A stretch of 64,000 bases of DNA from JANXUR01 sp038229415 (GTDB taxonomy: Bacteria; Acidobacteriota; Terriglobia; Terriglobales; Acidobacteriaceae). This document shows positions 9,062 to 19,204 of this stretch, one piece after another; the stretch's first letter is position 1, and every line of letters starts with the position of its first letter. Where the stretch lies: contig JBBROM010000003.1 of assembly GCA_038229415.1 (NCBI GenBank), forward strand, positions 62,001-126,000. Reading direction: 5' to 3'. The notes under the pieces were generated by a model. It made no database searches. It was not told the DNA's origin and saw only the letters and a program-made list of their open reading frames with translations. A program made the translations under genes and the position numbers.

Positions 9062-10516
9062 ATGCGTTACATCATCCGTAAATTTTCTGCTTTTCTTCTA
9101 TTGACGATGCTGGCAGGCGCGGCATGGGCACAAGCCGGCAAGTTCGCCTCTGACGCGATTCCGCACGAACGCATGGAGGCATACAGTGATTTGGCGGTGA
9201 AATGGATGCAGGAATACCTGCGCATTGACACTACGAATCCTCCGGGAAACGAGGCGCGGGCGACGGTTTGGTTCAAGCAGATTTTCGACGCGGAAGGCAT
9301 TGAAAACAAGACGTTTGAGTATCTTCCTGGGCGGGGCGACTTGTGGGCCAGAGTGCCGCATACGGTGCCCGATGGCGAGGCCAAGCGGCCCATCGTGCTG
9401 CTGAATCATATGGACGTGGTGACGAGTGACGCTGCGCGCTGGAAGCATTCTCCGTTTAGCGGAGTGGTTGTGGATGAAGCGGGCGGGCCGACGATTTATG
9501 GACGCGGCGCGCAAGACATGAAATGCGACGGGCTAGCCCAGCTAATGGTGATGGTGATGGCCAAGCGCGAAAAGGTGAAGCTCGACCGCGACATCATCTT
9601 TTTGGCCGTGAGCGACGAGGAGGCTGACGGCACTGGCACCGACTGGTTCATCGCGAATCAGCGGCCTCTGTTGGGCAATGCCGAGTTTCTGATCAACGAG
9701 GGCGGCGAGAACGTTCAAGTGGGCGGATACGAAGGTAAGGTGAATCAAGTGGCTGTGGACACGGCAGAAAAGTCTCCGTTTTGGCTGCGAGTGGAGGCGC
9801 ATGGGCGTCCGGGACACGGTTCGAGGCCCAATGTGGAGTCTGCGCCGAATCGGCTGATTGCAGCATTGGACAAGATTCGCGCCTGGCATACTCCGCTGAA
9901 GATGCTACCGGTGACGGAGGAGTTCATGAAAGCGCTGGCTCCGACGGAGCCTGTCGAACGAAGAAAGTGGTTTGAAAATCCGAAGGCGGCGATTGGCGAT
10001 CCGGCGTTTGCAACGTGGGTGGAAACCGACGAGCTGATCAACTACATGGTGCGGAACACGATTTCTCCAACGATGTTTGGCGGATCGGAACAGACGAATG
10101 TGATTCCTCCGATTGCTTGGGCGAACCTCGACGTTCGCCTGCTGCCGGGCGAGGATCAGAACGCGTTTCTGGCAGAGATCAAGAAGGTGGTGAACGACCC
10201 CAACGTGGAGATCACGCCGCAGCAGAGCGAGTTCCGCGTCGCGAACTCGGCGCCGGTGAATACGGTGCTGTATGTCAGCATCAAGCACGCAGCGGCACGC
10301 TACTGGCCCGACGCTATCGTTGCCACTAAGATGACCAGCGGTTATACGGAGAATCAGCGGTACCGTCCGCTGGGCATCGCGGCCTATGGATTTTCTGCCT
10401 ACGGAAACACAGAAGAAGAAGCCGCGACCGAGCATGGGAATAACGAGCGGATTCGCGTGAGCGAAGTTAGGCGCGGAGCGCGAGTGCTGTTTGATGTGGT
10501 GATGGGCGTGGAGTAG
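9062..10516 (+). CDS. M20/M25/M40 family metallopeptidase, exported
   Basis: A 484-aa protein from the ATG at 9062 (CGGAGG about 9 nt upstream), with a signal peptide ending about GAAWAQA. It belongs to the zinc-dependent M20 exopeptidases. Visible metal and catalytic motifs are HMDVV, GAQDMKCDG and DEEADG, followed by the dimerisation domain (EAHGRPGHGS) and a late NNERIRVSE segment carrying typical C-terminal residues. It probably removes residues from peptides in the periplasm or outside the cell. The next gene begins 4 nt after its stop. Confidence 0.92.
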   Translation: MRYIIRKFSAFLLLTMLAGAAWAQAGKFASDAIPHERMEAYSDLAVKWMQEYLRIDTTNPPGNEARATVWFKQIFDAEGIENKTFEYLPGRGDLWARVPHTVPDGEAKRPIVLLNHMDVVTSDAARWKHSPFSGVVVDEAGGPTIYGRGAQDMKCDGLAQLMVMVMAKREKVKLDRDIIFLAVSDEEADGTGTDWFIANQRPLLGNAEFLINEGGENVQVGGYEGKVNQVAVDTAEKSPFWLRVEAHGRPGHGSRPNVESAPNRLIAALDKIRAWHTPLKMLPVTEEFMKALAPTEPVERRKWFENPKAAIGDPAFATWVETDELINYMVRNTISPTMFGGSEQTNVIPPIAWANLDVRLLPGEDQNAFLAEIKKVVNDPNVEITPQQSEFRVANSAPVNTVLYVSIKHAAARYWPDAIVATKMTSGYTENQRYRPLGIAAYGFSAYGNTEEEAATEHGNNERIRVSEVRRGARVLFDVVMGVE

Positions 10517-10520
10517 GGAG

Positions 10521-11270
10521 ATGGAGGCAACAGGTGTTACTCCGCAGCAACTCGCAGCAAAGTATCCGCGGCTGTATCACATGGCGGAGATGGACTCATT
10601 GGAGAGCATCTTTCGATATGGTCTTCTGGGAACAGAAGCACTGCTGGATTTGTTCGAGGTGCAGAGCGAAGAGCGCGCGGCAATCCTGACGCGGCGTCGC
10701 GGTCAATCTGTCGATATCCAGCATCCCGAATACGGCAAGGCTGTGATCCGCGATCAGAAGCCATTGATCCAGTCGAAGTTGGAGAAGAGTCTTATTGACT
10801 GCTCGTTTCAAGAGTGGCTGCGGATGCTGAATTCACGGGTGTTTTTTTGGCTTTGCGAGAGGCGGCTCAGGACGCTCATGTGTGCTAGCGAATACCGCGC
10901 AAAATCGCACCTGGTTCTTGAGCTCGACACGCTGAAGCTAGCGACAGACCTTTAGACGAAAATCACCCTCGCGCCTATGAACACAGGGAATACGCGACCT
11001 TTTGCCCATCCGCGCAGCCTGGCTACATTTAGTCACTTGAGCGAGTACCCTTTCGAGGATCGTCTTCGGCTGGGTTCGTACTACACTATTGTCGAGCTCG
11101 CAGTTGAGGGTGGAGTGAAGAACGTCGAGGAATATTTGATTCGAGCGTCAGAGATGAAGTGTTCTGCCTGTGAAAAATTTGGCGAGCACCAGATCACGAC
11201 GACAAAGCTCCTCTATGACGATGGTGGTGATTCCACGCTCGCTCGGGGCGGGACAGATCCCATCAACTAA
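10521..11270 (+). pseudogene. DUF7002-family protein interrupted by one in-frame amber codon
   Basis: Two pieces lie in one frame: 10521-10952 (144 aa, RLYHMAEMDSLESIFRYGLL... to LDTLKLATDL) and, after a TAG at 10953-10955, TKITLAPMNTGNTRPF... to 11270. I recall members of this poorly characterised family as one chain of about 200 aa in which the part resembling NSGATRPF follows directly on the first part. The amber codon therefore appears to split a single gene. The seven codons between the TAG and the next ATG (10977) are all sense. Either a nonsense mutation or a base error explains this. The function of the family is unknown to me. It sits just upstream of a DUF433/DUF5615 pair. Confidence 0.7.
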
Positions 11271-11289
11271 GATCCTGATAGGAGAGACT

Positions 11290-11520
11290 ATGCCATTGGA
11301 TTGGACACAATGTCCTGAGGTGGAAAGCGTCACGGGGAAGGTCAGTGGTGCATGGGTGTTTCGCGGTACCCGCATTCCCGTGGCAACTATCTTCGAGAAT
11401 CTTGAAGCAGGCCTTACGATTGCTGAGCTGGTCGAGCAATTCGACGTCACGCCCGAGCAGATCAAGGCAGTGCTGGAGTTTGCGGCGAGAAGTCTGGCGG
11501 CGCCGGCACTCGCCAGCTAA
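11290..11520 (+). CDS. DUF433 domain protein, probable antitoxin
   Basis: A 76-aa protein from the ATG at 11290, with AGGAGAG close upstream. The DUF433 signature is clear: a GAWVFRGTRIPVATIFENLE strand-helix stretch, then the helix-turn-helix-like TIAELVEQFDVTPEQIKAVLEF. DUF433 proteins often pair with DUF5615 PIN-like proteins, as here, in toxin-antitoxin-like modules. The stop overlaps the next start by one base (TAATG), which suggests coupled translation. Autoregulation by the DUF433 protein is likely by analogy but not shown. Confidence 0.85.
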   Translation: MPLDWTQCPEVESVTGKVSGAWVFRGTRIPVATIFENLEAGLTIAELVEQFDVTPEQIKAVLEFAARSLAAPALAS

Positions 11521-11846
11521 TGCGAATCCTTTTCGATCAGGGTGTACCCCGTGGTCTGGCGAGCCCTCTTGTGGCGCACACAGTAGAGTTTTGCAGTGAC
11601 CACGGCTGGTCGAAGCTTGCGAATGGCGAACTCCTCTCTGCCGCTCAAGGGGCGGGCTTCCAGATATTCCTCACTACCGACAAGAATCTCCGTTACCAGC
11701 AAAATCTTGCTGAGCGGCAAATTGCAGTCATTGTCCTGGGGAATGCCCGGTGGCCTGTCTTGGTGCAGCATACCGAGCGCGTTGTTGCCGCTGTGGAACG
11801 GGCGAGACCAAGTAGTTTTGAAGAAGTCGAAATTCCGCTCTCTTAG
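11520..11846 (+). CDS. DUF5615 PIN-like protein, probable toxin
   Basis: A 108-aa protein of the DUF5615 (Mut7-C-like PIN) family. Acidic residues at the expected places are visible: the first Asp in MRILFDQGVPRGLA, Glu/Asp in VEFCSDHGW, and TTDKNLRYQQN. Members are predicted RNases and occur with DUF433 partners. It is translationally coupled to the DUF433 gene by a 1-nt overlap. Enzyme activity is inferred from the family only. Confidence 0.82.
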   Translation: MRILFDQGVPRGLASPLVAHTVEFCSDHGWSKLANGELLSAAQGAGFQIFLTTDKNLRYQQNLAERQIAVIVLGNARWPVLVQHTERVVAAVERARPSSFEEVEIPLS

Positions 11847-11864
11847 GCTTTCGCCATAGCCTTA

Positions 11865-12983
11865 CTACCCAAAAAACTTCTCATATTGCGCGAGGATGTA
11901 GCCATCGGTCATGCCGGCGAGGTAGTCGCAGACGATGCGCGGAACGGGTTCTGCGCCCTCTTCTGCTTTGGCGGAATGGTTGCGGGGCATAGCGTCGGGA
12001 TAGTGGAGGAAGTGGTCGAATAGGCTGCTGACTACACGGGTAGCTAGTTCCTTCTCTGGTTCGAGGGTGGCGGAGTTGTAGAGATTCGCGGTGAGGAACT
12101 GCTTAAGGCTGCGGCGGTCGGCTTCACCTTCGGGGCTAAATCCGGCTAGACGCGCGGAGTGATGACGCACTTCTTCAAGTGAAGTAACTCCCGCCGCTAT
12201 CACGCTGGCGCGTGTGCTCTCGATCAAGTCAGTTACCAGCCGGTTTAGCACGCACTTCAGCGCCTCGTTGAACTTGAGCTTCTTCTCTGCGAACGGATAC
12301 TTCGCTTCTACTTCCTCAAAGTAGCGATTGAAGACGGGCGCACCTGCGCGAATCTCTTCCAGCGAAACCAGCTTTGACTCGTAGCCGTCGTCTAAGTCGG
12401 CGGTGGAGTAGCTTATCTCGTCAGTTAGGTCTATTAGTTGTGCTTCGAGCGGCGGGCGCTGTTCTAGAAGATACTCAGCGAGTTCGGAATGGTCGCGGGA
12501 AGAGTAGTCGCGCGAGTGTTTGACGATGCCTTCGCGCACTTCAAAGGTGAGATTGAGTCCGGGGAAAGCAGGGTAGCGCTGCTCGAAATCTTCGACGATG
12601 CGCAGAGCGTGCAGATTGTGGTCGAAGCGTAGTCCGTGGGCTTGCATGGCGATGTCGAGGGCGCGTTCGCCAGCGTGGCCGAAGGGCGGGTGGCCGATGT
12701 CGTGGACCAAGGCGAGCGCTTCGACTAAGTCAGCATTCAGGCCGAGCGCATGCGCGACGGTGCGCGAAATCTGTGTTACTTCAAGGGTGTGGGTAAGCCG
12801 GGTGCGAAAGTGGTCGGAGAGGCGGCGGGTGAAGACCTGCGTTTTATTTTCCAAGCGGCGAAAGGCGCGGGCGTGGATGACGCGGTCGCGATCGCGCACG
12901 AACGGATTGCGATAGGCGTGATCGGGCTCGGGATAGCGGCGTCCGCGCGAGTCTTCAACACGAACGGCGTAGGGGGCGAGCAT
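11865..12983 (-). CDS. dgt: Deoxyguanosinetriphosphate triphosphohydrolase-like protein
   Basis: A 372-aa HD-domain enzyme that splits dNTPs to nucleosides and triphosphate. Visible motifs are FRRLENKTQVF near the N-terminus, the first His in THTLEV, the HD pair in ALVHDIGHPPFGHAGE, and a conserved DLTDEISYSTADLDDG segment. The length fits the shorter dGTPase-like branch rather than the long E. coli enzyme. The neighbours are unrelated and it appears monocistronic. Confidence 0.94.
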   Translation of the reverse strand: MLAPYAVRVEDSRGRRYPEPDHAYRNPFVRDRDRVIHARAFRRLENKTQVFTRRLSDHFRTRLTHTLEVTQISRTVAHALGLNADLVEALALVHDIGHPPFGHAGERALDIAMQAHGLRFDHNLHALRIVEDFEQRYPAFPGLNLTFEVREGIVKHSRDYSSRDHSELAEYLLEQRPPLEAQLIDLTDEISYSTADLDDGYESKLVSLEEIRAGAPVFNRYFEEVEAKYPFAEKKLKFNEALKCVLNRLVTDLIESTRASVIAAGVTSLEEVRHHSARLAGFSPEGEADRRSLKQFLTANLYNSATLEPEKELATRVVSSLFDHFLHYPDAMPRNHSAKAEEGAEPVPRIVCDYLAGMTDGYILAQYEKFFG

Positions 12984-13077
12984 GGATTGATTCTAGCTGA
13001 AGCGACTCTCTACCTGGTGACACAGAGAGAAGGCGGATGGGATGCTTGCCGCTAAAACACAAGATCCCTCCGCTACA

Positions 13078-13106
13078 TTGCTTCCCCGCTTTTAGCGGGA
13101 AAGCAA
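13078..13106 (-). repeat. Imperfect 13-bp hairpin after the peroxiredoxin gene
   Basis: A stem of TTGCTTCCCCGCT against AGCGGGAAAGCAA with one mismatch and a TTT loop. It lies 22 nt beyond the peroxiredoxin stop. No T-run follows on either strand, so it is a possible mRNA 3' stabiliser or a dispersed intergenic hairpin rather than a certain terminator. Confidence 0.4.
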
Positions 13107-13128
13107 TTCCGGTCGGGATGACATAGCT

Positions 13129-13707
13129 TTATTGGGTTTGCCGGATGTGGCTTAGTACGTCCGCAGCGGTTTCGGTATGGAGCGTGTTGGTGCTGGCGCG
13201 ACGCCACTTCATGTTGCCGTTTTCATCCACCAGTAAAGTGGTGCGAATGGCAATGTCGGCACCATCCACGCGACCGCCGCCGTGGACAAGCCCATAGGCG
13301 TGAATCGCGATGCGATCAGGATCACTGAGGATGGAAAACTGCTTTTGCGCGGCGGTGGAGTAGGCGGTTTGCGCGCCGGATTGATCGTCCACGCTAATGC
13401 CTAGGATGCGCGTGTTGAGCTGGTCGAAGTCTGCCTTGTGCTGCGCGAACTCGCGCAGTTCCTTCATGCAGAAGGGTCACCAATAGCCGCGATAAAAGTA
13501 GAGCAGCACCTTTTGCCCATGCAGAGCAGAAAGCGTAACGGGATTACCATCCTGATCTTTTAGCGTGAAGTCAGGTGCGGCGGCGCCGGCGACAAACGCA
13601 CCTTGTGGCGGCGGTGTGGGAATCTTGGGCAGCATCCACGCCAAGCCGAGGGCGAGTACTACGCCGAAAGCGATAAGCGGGACGCGGAATTTTCTTAGGA
13701 GAGTCAT
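13129..13707 (-). CDS. Peroxiredoxin-like selenoprotein (Sec77 encoded by UGA)
   Basis: Read through the TGA at 13477-13479, this is one 192-aa protein. The N-terminus is a membrane anchor or signal (LIAFGVVLALGLAWML), followed by the thioredoxin-fold AhpC/TSA domain (APDFTLKDQDGNPVTLSALH ... VLLYFYRGYW-U-PFCMKELREF ... ILGISVDD ... IRTTLLVDENGNM). Related redoxins have CPxC or CPFC at the UPFC position, so the TGA replaces precisely the N-terminal redox Cys with selenocysteine. The second Cys (Cys80) is kept. The frame continues with full family similarity to the stop. A SECIS-like hairpin lies at 13441-13458. Its likely role is thiol-dependent peroxide reduction at the cytoplasmic membrane or in the periplasm. 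The alternative is a pseudogene, but a random stop falling on this codon is improbable. The Sec machinery genes are not in the window. Confidence 0.85.
13441..13458 (-). promoter_or_regulatory. SECIS-like stem-loop downstream of the UGA
   Basis: The minus-strand sequence CTGCGCGAGTTCGCGCAG folds into a 7-bp stem (CUGCGCG/CGCGCAG) with an AGUU loop. The stem starts 18 nt and the loop 25 nt after the UGA. Bacterial SECIS elements typically have the apical loop about 16-37 nt from the UGA and a G among its first two loop bases, as here. The location and fold fit selenocysteine insertion by SelB. A small competing hairpin (CCUUC/GAAGG) lies between the UGA and this stem. Confidence 0.65.
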
Positions 13708-13773
13708 CGCTGGTTGATTATAGCGGCGGGCCTCTATTCGCGGGATCGCCGCTGTCGGGATTAACTGGACAGC

Positions 13774-15891
13774 TTAGTGTTTCGCGGGGCTCATCTGCGC
13801 CAGCTTTACCTTGGCGGATTCGAGCTTCTTCTCGACTTTGGCGATGTCGTCGGGGTCGCGTTCGGCGGCGACGGTCTTGTTCCACTCGGTGAGCGAGCGT
13901 TCCCACTGCGCGGCGGCTTCCTTCAGGCGTCCGGTTTTCTGGTAGAGATCGCCGAGATGTTCGTGGATGGTGGGGTCGGAGCCTATCTGCATCTGGGCCT
14001 TGCTGAGCTGGTCTTCCGCGAGGTCGAACTTGCCCTGCTTGAAGTAAACCCAGCCGAGTGAATCGAGAAACGCGCCGTTGGCGGGTTCCAGTTCCAGCGC
14101 TTTCCTGACGTAGCCAAGCGCTTCTTCGAGGCGCATGCCACGGTCCGCGAGCATATAGCCAAGATAGTTGAGTGCGGAAGCGTTGCGCGGATCATCCTCT
14201 ACGACTTTGCGGAACATGGCTTCAGCCTGGTCGTACTTCTTCTGGCGCTCGAAGAAGGAGCCGCGAAGGAAGGTGAGGTTCTGCTTGTCGTCGCCCTTGG
14301 CGGTAAGAGCGTCAGCCTTGTCGAGCGACTCTTCGGCGTCGTGCCAGCGGCGCAGGCGCGAGTTCATTTGCGCAATGGCGATGAGTACTTCACGGTCATC
14401 TGGCGAGCCGTTGAGCATGGCGTGCGCGGTCTTCAGCGCTTCTTCGGGCTGGCCCGTGTCAGCGAGTTGCGACGCTAGAACCAGCTTCAGCCCGCGCTCC
14501 TTCGGCAATTTGGTGACGCCTTCGCGCGCAATCTCGGTGGCCTTGTTCCACTCCTTGGCTTCGCGATAGGTGTCAATCAACTCCTGGTAGGCGCGCAAGG
14601 CAAACTCGTCGCCGAGCGGAATCATCTTGCGGAAGGTGGCATCGGCCTCCGCGTTCTTGCCGTTATCGCGATAGACCCCGCCGAGCCGTTCGAGAAAGAG
14701 CGCGCGATTGCTGCGGTCGCTGGCGGCGTATTCGCCATCCGCGCGTTCATTTTTGGTGAGCAGATCCTCCAGCACACTGGCTGCTTCTTTGTAATGGCCG
14801 AGCGCGGACTGCACCAGGCTGATGTTGTAGGCGGTTTCAACCGAATCTGGCACCAGAGTCTGTGCTTTAGTGAGCTGCTCCAGTGCTTCTTTGTACTTGC
14901 CGTTTTTGCGCAGAATTTCTGCGATGCGGACAAGCGTCTGCGCGTCTTCCGGATTGTCGGTGGCGATGACGTTGAACTGTTCGAGCGCGGCGTCGGTTTG
15001 GCCGTCATTCAGCAGATTCTGGGCTAGGCCGCGCACGGCGTCGAGATTATCTTTGTCTAGGGCTACTGCTTTGCGATAGGCGTCAATCGCCTGCTTGTAG
15101 TTTTTTTGCTGTTCATAGGCAAAGCCGAGTGCGGCGTAGAGTTTGCCGGTACGTGCAGCTTCGGGGAAGCCGTTCAGCACTGCCGTCGAGCGCTTCAGGT
15201 CGCCTTCCTCGCTGTAGAGGTAGGCAAGCGAGATCACCGCTTCTTCTGAGGTCGGTTGCATCTGGACGGACGACTTGAACTGATCTTCCGCCTTCAGGAA
15301 ATCGTTGTTCATGCGGTAGAGGCGGCCGAGCAGCAGGTGATTGTCCAGCGCAGTGGGCTCGAGGCGGACGATTTCTACATACTGCTCAATGGCCAGCTTC
15401 AGCACGTTCTGCGACTGGCTGCTCTGCTGCAGGTCTCCGATGGAGCGCAGGTAGATGCGGCCCAGCAGCTTGCGGGCCTCTAGATTCTTGGGGTCGCGCT
15501 GAATCAGGTCCTGGGCTTCGAGCACGGCCTCTTTAATGCGGCCCGTCTTGGCGTAAAGTTCGGCCAAGCCTGAGTTCAGGAACTCGGAGTCGGGGTCGGC
15601 CACGGTGGCGGCGCGATACTCTTCGATGGCCTTGTTGGCGTATTCGGTCTGGCCGTAGGTGGTGGCAAGGTCTTCATAAATATGGGCCAGCGAGTAGTGG
15701 TAATAGGCCTCGCCCTTGTTCGGTTTGCCGGGCTTGTCGGGATCGGCGGTGCTGGAACTGGCCGGGGCAGCAGCCTTCGGCGGCACGTTTGCAGGCACGC
15801 TGGGGCTGGCATTTGGCGGCGCGCTTTGGGCAGAGCTGGCGGCGGAGACGACGGCGGCAAGCAAAAAGCTGGAAACAAAAAGACGGTTCAT
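13774..15891 (-). CDS. Exported TPR-repeat protein, 705 aa
   Basis: A signal peptide (MNRLFVSSFLLAAVVSAASS) is followed by a Pro/Ala-rich linker to about residue 55. Tandem tetratricopeptide repeats then run from about 60 to 680, with clear consensus units such as ALNYLGYMLADRGMRLEEAL and GAFLDSLGWVYFKQGKFDLA. The C-terminus is a Lys-rich helix. TPR arrays of this kind are scaffolds for protein interaction; no enzyme domain is present. It is probably periplasmic or lipid-associated. The two genes on its 3' side belong to other units, and it diverges from the GloVer gene. Confidence 0.88.
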   Translation of the reverse strand: MNRLFVSSFLLAAVVSAASSAQSAPPNASPSVPANVPPKAAAPASSSTADPDKPGKPNKGEAYYHYSLAHIYEDLATTYGQTEYANKAIEEYRAATVADPDSEFLNSGLAELYAKTGRIKEAVLEAQDLIQRDPKNLEARKLLGRIYLRSIGDLQQSSQSQNVLKLAIEQYVEIVRLEPTALDNHLLLGRLYRMNNDFLKAEDQFKSSVQMQPTSEEAVISLAYLYSEEGDLKRSTAVLNGFPEAARTGKLYAALGFAYEQQKNYKQAIDAYRKAVALDKDNLDAVRGLAQNLLNDGQTDAALEQFNVIATDNPEDAQTLVRIAEILRKNGKYKEALEQLTKAQTLVPDSVETAYNISLVQSALGHYKEAASVLEDLLTKNERADGEYAASDRSNRALFLERLGGVYRDNGKNAEADATFRKMIPLGDEFALRAYQELIDTYREAKEWNKATEIAREGVTKLPKERGLKLVLASQLADTGQPEEALKTAHAMLNGSPDDREVLIAIAQMNSRLRRWHDAEESLDKADALTAKGDDKQNLTFLRGSFFERQKKYDQAEAMFRKVVEDDPRNASALNYLGYMLADRGMRLEEALGYVRKALELEPANGAFLDSLGWVYFKQGKFDLAEDQLSKAQMQIGSDPTIHEHLGDLYQKTGRLKEAAAQWERSLTEWNKTVAAERDPDDIAKVEKKLESAKVKLAQMSPAKH

Positions 15892-16102
15892 GTACGTCCT
15901 TTACAGGAGGGCTACTCGCGGTTAGATGCGGGAGAGGCCCTGCCGGTGACCTGATTTATTGTACCGCCCCGGCGAGGGCAGAGCTGGGGCGTTCTGACCG
16001 GGCTTTGGGAAGCAAAAATTGCGATATCGCCGGGCGAAAACCGTGCTACCATCCAGTTTTAAGGCATCATCCCCCGATGCCGTGGCACCCCGAGGTGATT
16101 CG

Positions 16103-17518
16103 ATGAAATTCTTTGGCGACTTTGTGTCTGTGCGACGGTTTCTGAGCGTTTTGCTGATGGCGGCGACTGTGGCTGGAGGTTCGCTTGTTTTCTTGGCGTT
16201 CACTTCTTTGCCCGCGACTGCGCAAACTGAGATTGTCCTCTATTCCTTTACTGGAAAGACGGATGGTTGCGGTCCGTCCTCCGGCTTAGTTGCTGACAAC
16301 GCTGGCATTCTCTACGGTGTCTCAGGGGGGTGCGGCAAGTACGGCTGGGGCATAGTGTTCAAGCTCATCCCGCCGACCGTCTCTGGCGGAGCGTGGACGG
16401 AGAAGACAATCTACCAATTTACTGGCGGAGCGGATGGCGGACAGCCGATCTCTCGCTTGGTATTGCACGCTGGCTCCTTGTTTGGGGTCACTGATCTTGG
16501 CGGCTCGTGCACTGTGCAGACCATCGGCTGCGGTGTGGTGTTCCGGCTCACGCCACCAGACAAGGGGGCGAATACTGGATGGACTCAGACCGTGTTGCAT
16601 ACGTTTTCAGGTGGTGCCGACGGACTCTATCCCTTGGGAGCAGTCACCTTTGACAGCTTGGGCAATCTTTACGGAACCACGATTGTCGGGGGAGGGTTCG
16701 GAGGCTGTGGGCCAGATGGCTGCGGTGTTGCATATGAGTTGACGGCCCCAACCTCAGGAATGGGCGAATGGTCGGAAACCATACTTTATGCCTTCGGAAG
16801 CGCAGAGAGTACGGGTGTGCAGGAGGCGCGCTTTCCACAAGGGAGTCTAGTGTTCGACCAGAATGGCGCGCTCTATGGCGCAGCTGAATTTACCAGCATC
16901 AATGGCTTTGGCGCGTCTTTCAAACTGTCGCCCCCGGGTTCGCCGGGAGGGCTGTGGAAGGAAACGGTTCTGTATGCTTTTCAAGGCGGAAGCGACGGTG
17001 TCTATCCTCTTGGCGGGCTAGTGTTTGATCATGCGGGCGCGTTGTATGGAGTTACGGAAAACGGCGGTTCTTGCACAGTAAACATCAACGGCTGTGGACT
17101 TGCGTACAAGCTGACTCCACCCACGGGGCCAGACGGCACTTGGACGAAACGAACGATCTATACATTTGGCAAATCGTCTTCAACTGACGGTCAATATCCG
17201 GCTGGTACCCTCACGCTGGATTCAACTGGAAATTTGTACGGGACCACATACAACGGTGGGAACAGCACCGCGCAGTGTGTGTATTTAGGTGGCTGTGGCA
17301 CGGTTTACAAATTGACTCGTCCAGCGGTCGGTAGTGGGACGTGGACCGAAGCTATATTGCATAACTTTACAGACGGCGCGGATGGAGGCATTCCATACAA
17401 CGGCGGCCTTCTGCTGGACTCAGCAGGGAATGTTTATGGCACTGCATCCCAAGGTGGGATCACCGGTGGAGTTTGCTATACCACAGGCTGCGGAGTCATT
17501 TTCGAGATCACCCCATAG
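16103..17518 (+). CDS. GloVer-repeat exported protein, 471 aa
   Basis: The start is the ATG at 16103, with GAGGTG about 7 nt upstream; the longer frame to 16019 has no signal-like sequence. A signal peptide ends near LPATAQ. The rest consists of about eight beta-propeller-like units of 50-60 residues with the pattern GGxDGxxPxGxLxxDxxGNLYGTT, then GCGxVYKLTPP. Several repeats carry paired Cys (GGSCTV...GCG) that could form disulfides. These GloVer repeats occur in secreted proteins abundant in Acidobacteria; their role is unknown to me. It converges on purH with a 10-nt gap. A second family member lies at 28925. Confidence 0.85.
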   Translation: MKFFGDFVSVRRFLSVLLMAATVAGGSLVFLAFTSLPATAQTEIVLYSFTGKTDGCGPSSGLVADNAGILYGVSGGCGKYGWGIVFKLIPPTVSGGAWTEKTIYQFTGGADGGQPISRLVLHAGSLFGVTDLGGSCTVQTIGCGVVFRLTPPDKGANTGWTQTVLHTFSGGADGLYPLGAVTFDSLGNLYGTTIVGGGFGGCGPDGCGVAYELTAPTSGMGEWSETILYAFGSAESTGVQEARFPQGSLVFDQNGALYGAAEFTSINGFGASFKLSPPGSPGGLWKETVLYAFQGGSDGVYPLGGLVFDHAGALYGVTENGGSCTVNINGCGLAYKLTPPTGPDGTWTKRTIYTFGKSSSTDGQYPAGTLTLDSTGNLYGTTYNGGNSTAQCVYLGGCGTVYKLTRPAVGSGTWTEAILHNFTDGADGGIPYNGGLLLDSAGNVYGTASQGGITGGVCYTTGCGVIFEITP

Positions 17519-17528
17519 CCTCCACGAC

Positions 17529-19118
<1,590 letters not shown>

Positions 19119-19204
19119 GGAGCCTCCTGTTAAATTTTTGCGTGGGAACGCTAAGGTCAACCCATTTATTGTAAACAACGGAGGGCACGCGACTGCTGCG
19201 AAGG

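Noticed and set aside
10953..10955. TAG in the DUF7002 gene as a recoded (pyrrolysine) codon
   Set aside because: No pyrrolysine gene or context is visible, TAG is used as a normal stop elsewhere (for example by the ATPase), and no conserved functional residue is expected at this place.
13078..13106. A firm terminator call for the peroxiredoxin gene
   Set aside because: The stem has a mismatch and no T-run on the minus strand, so it is listed only as a hairpin.
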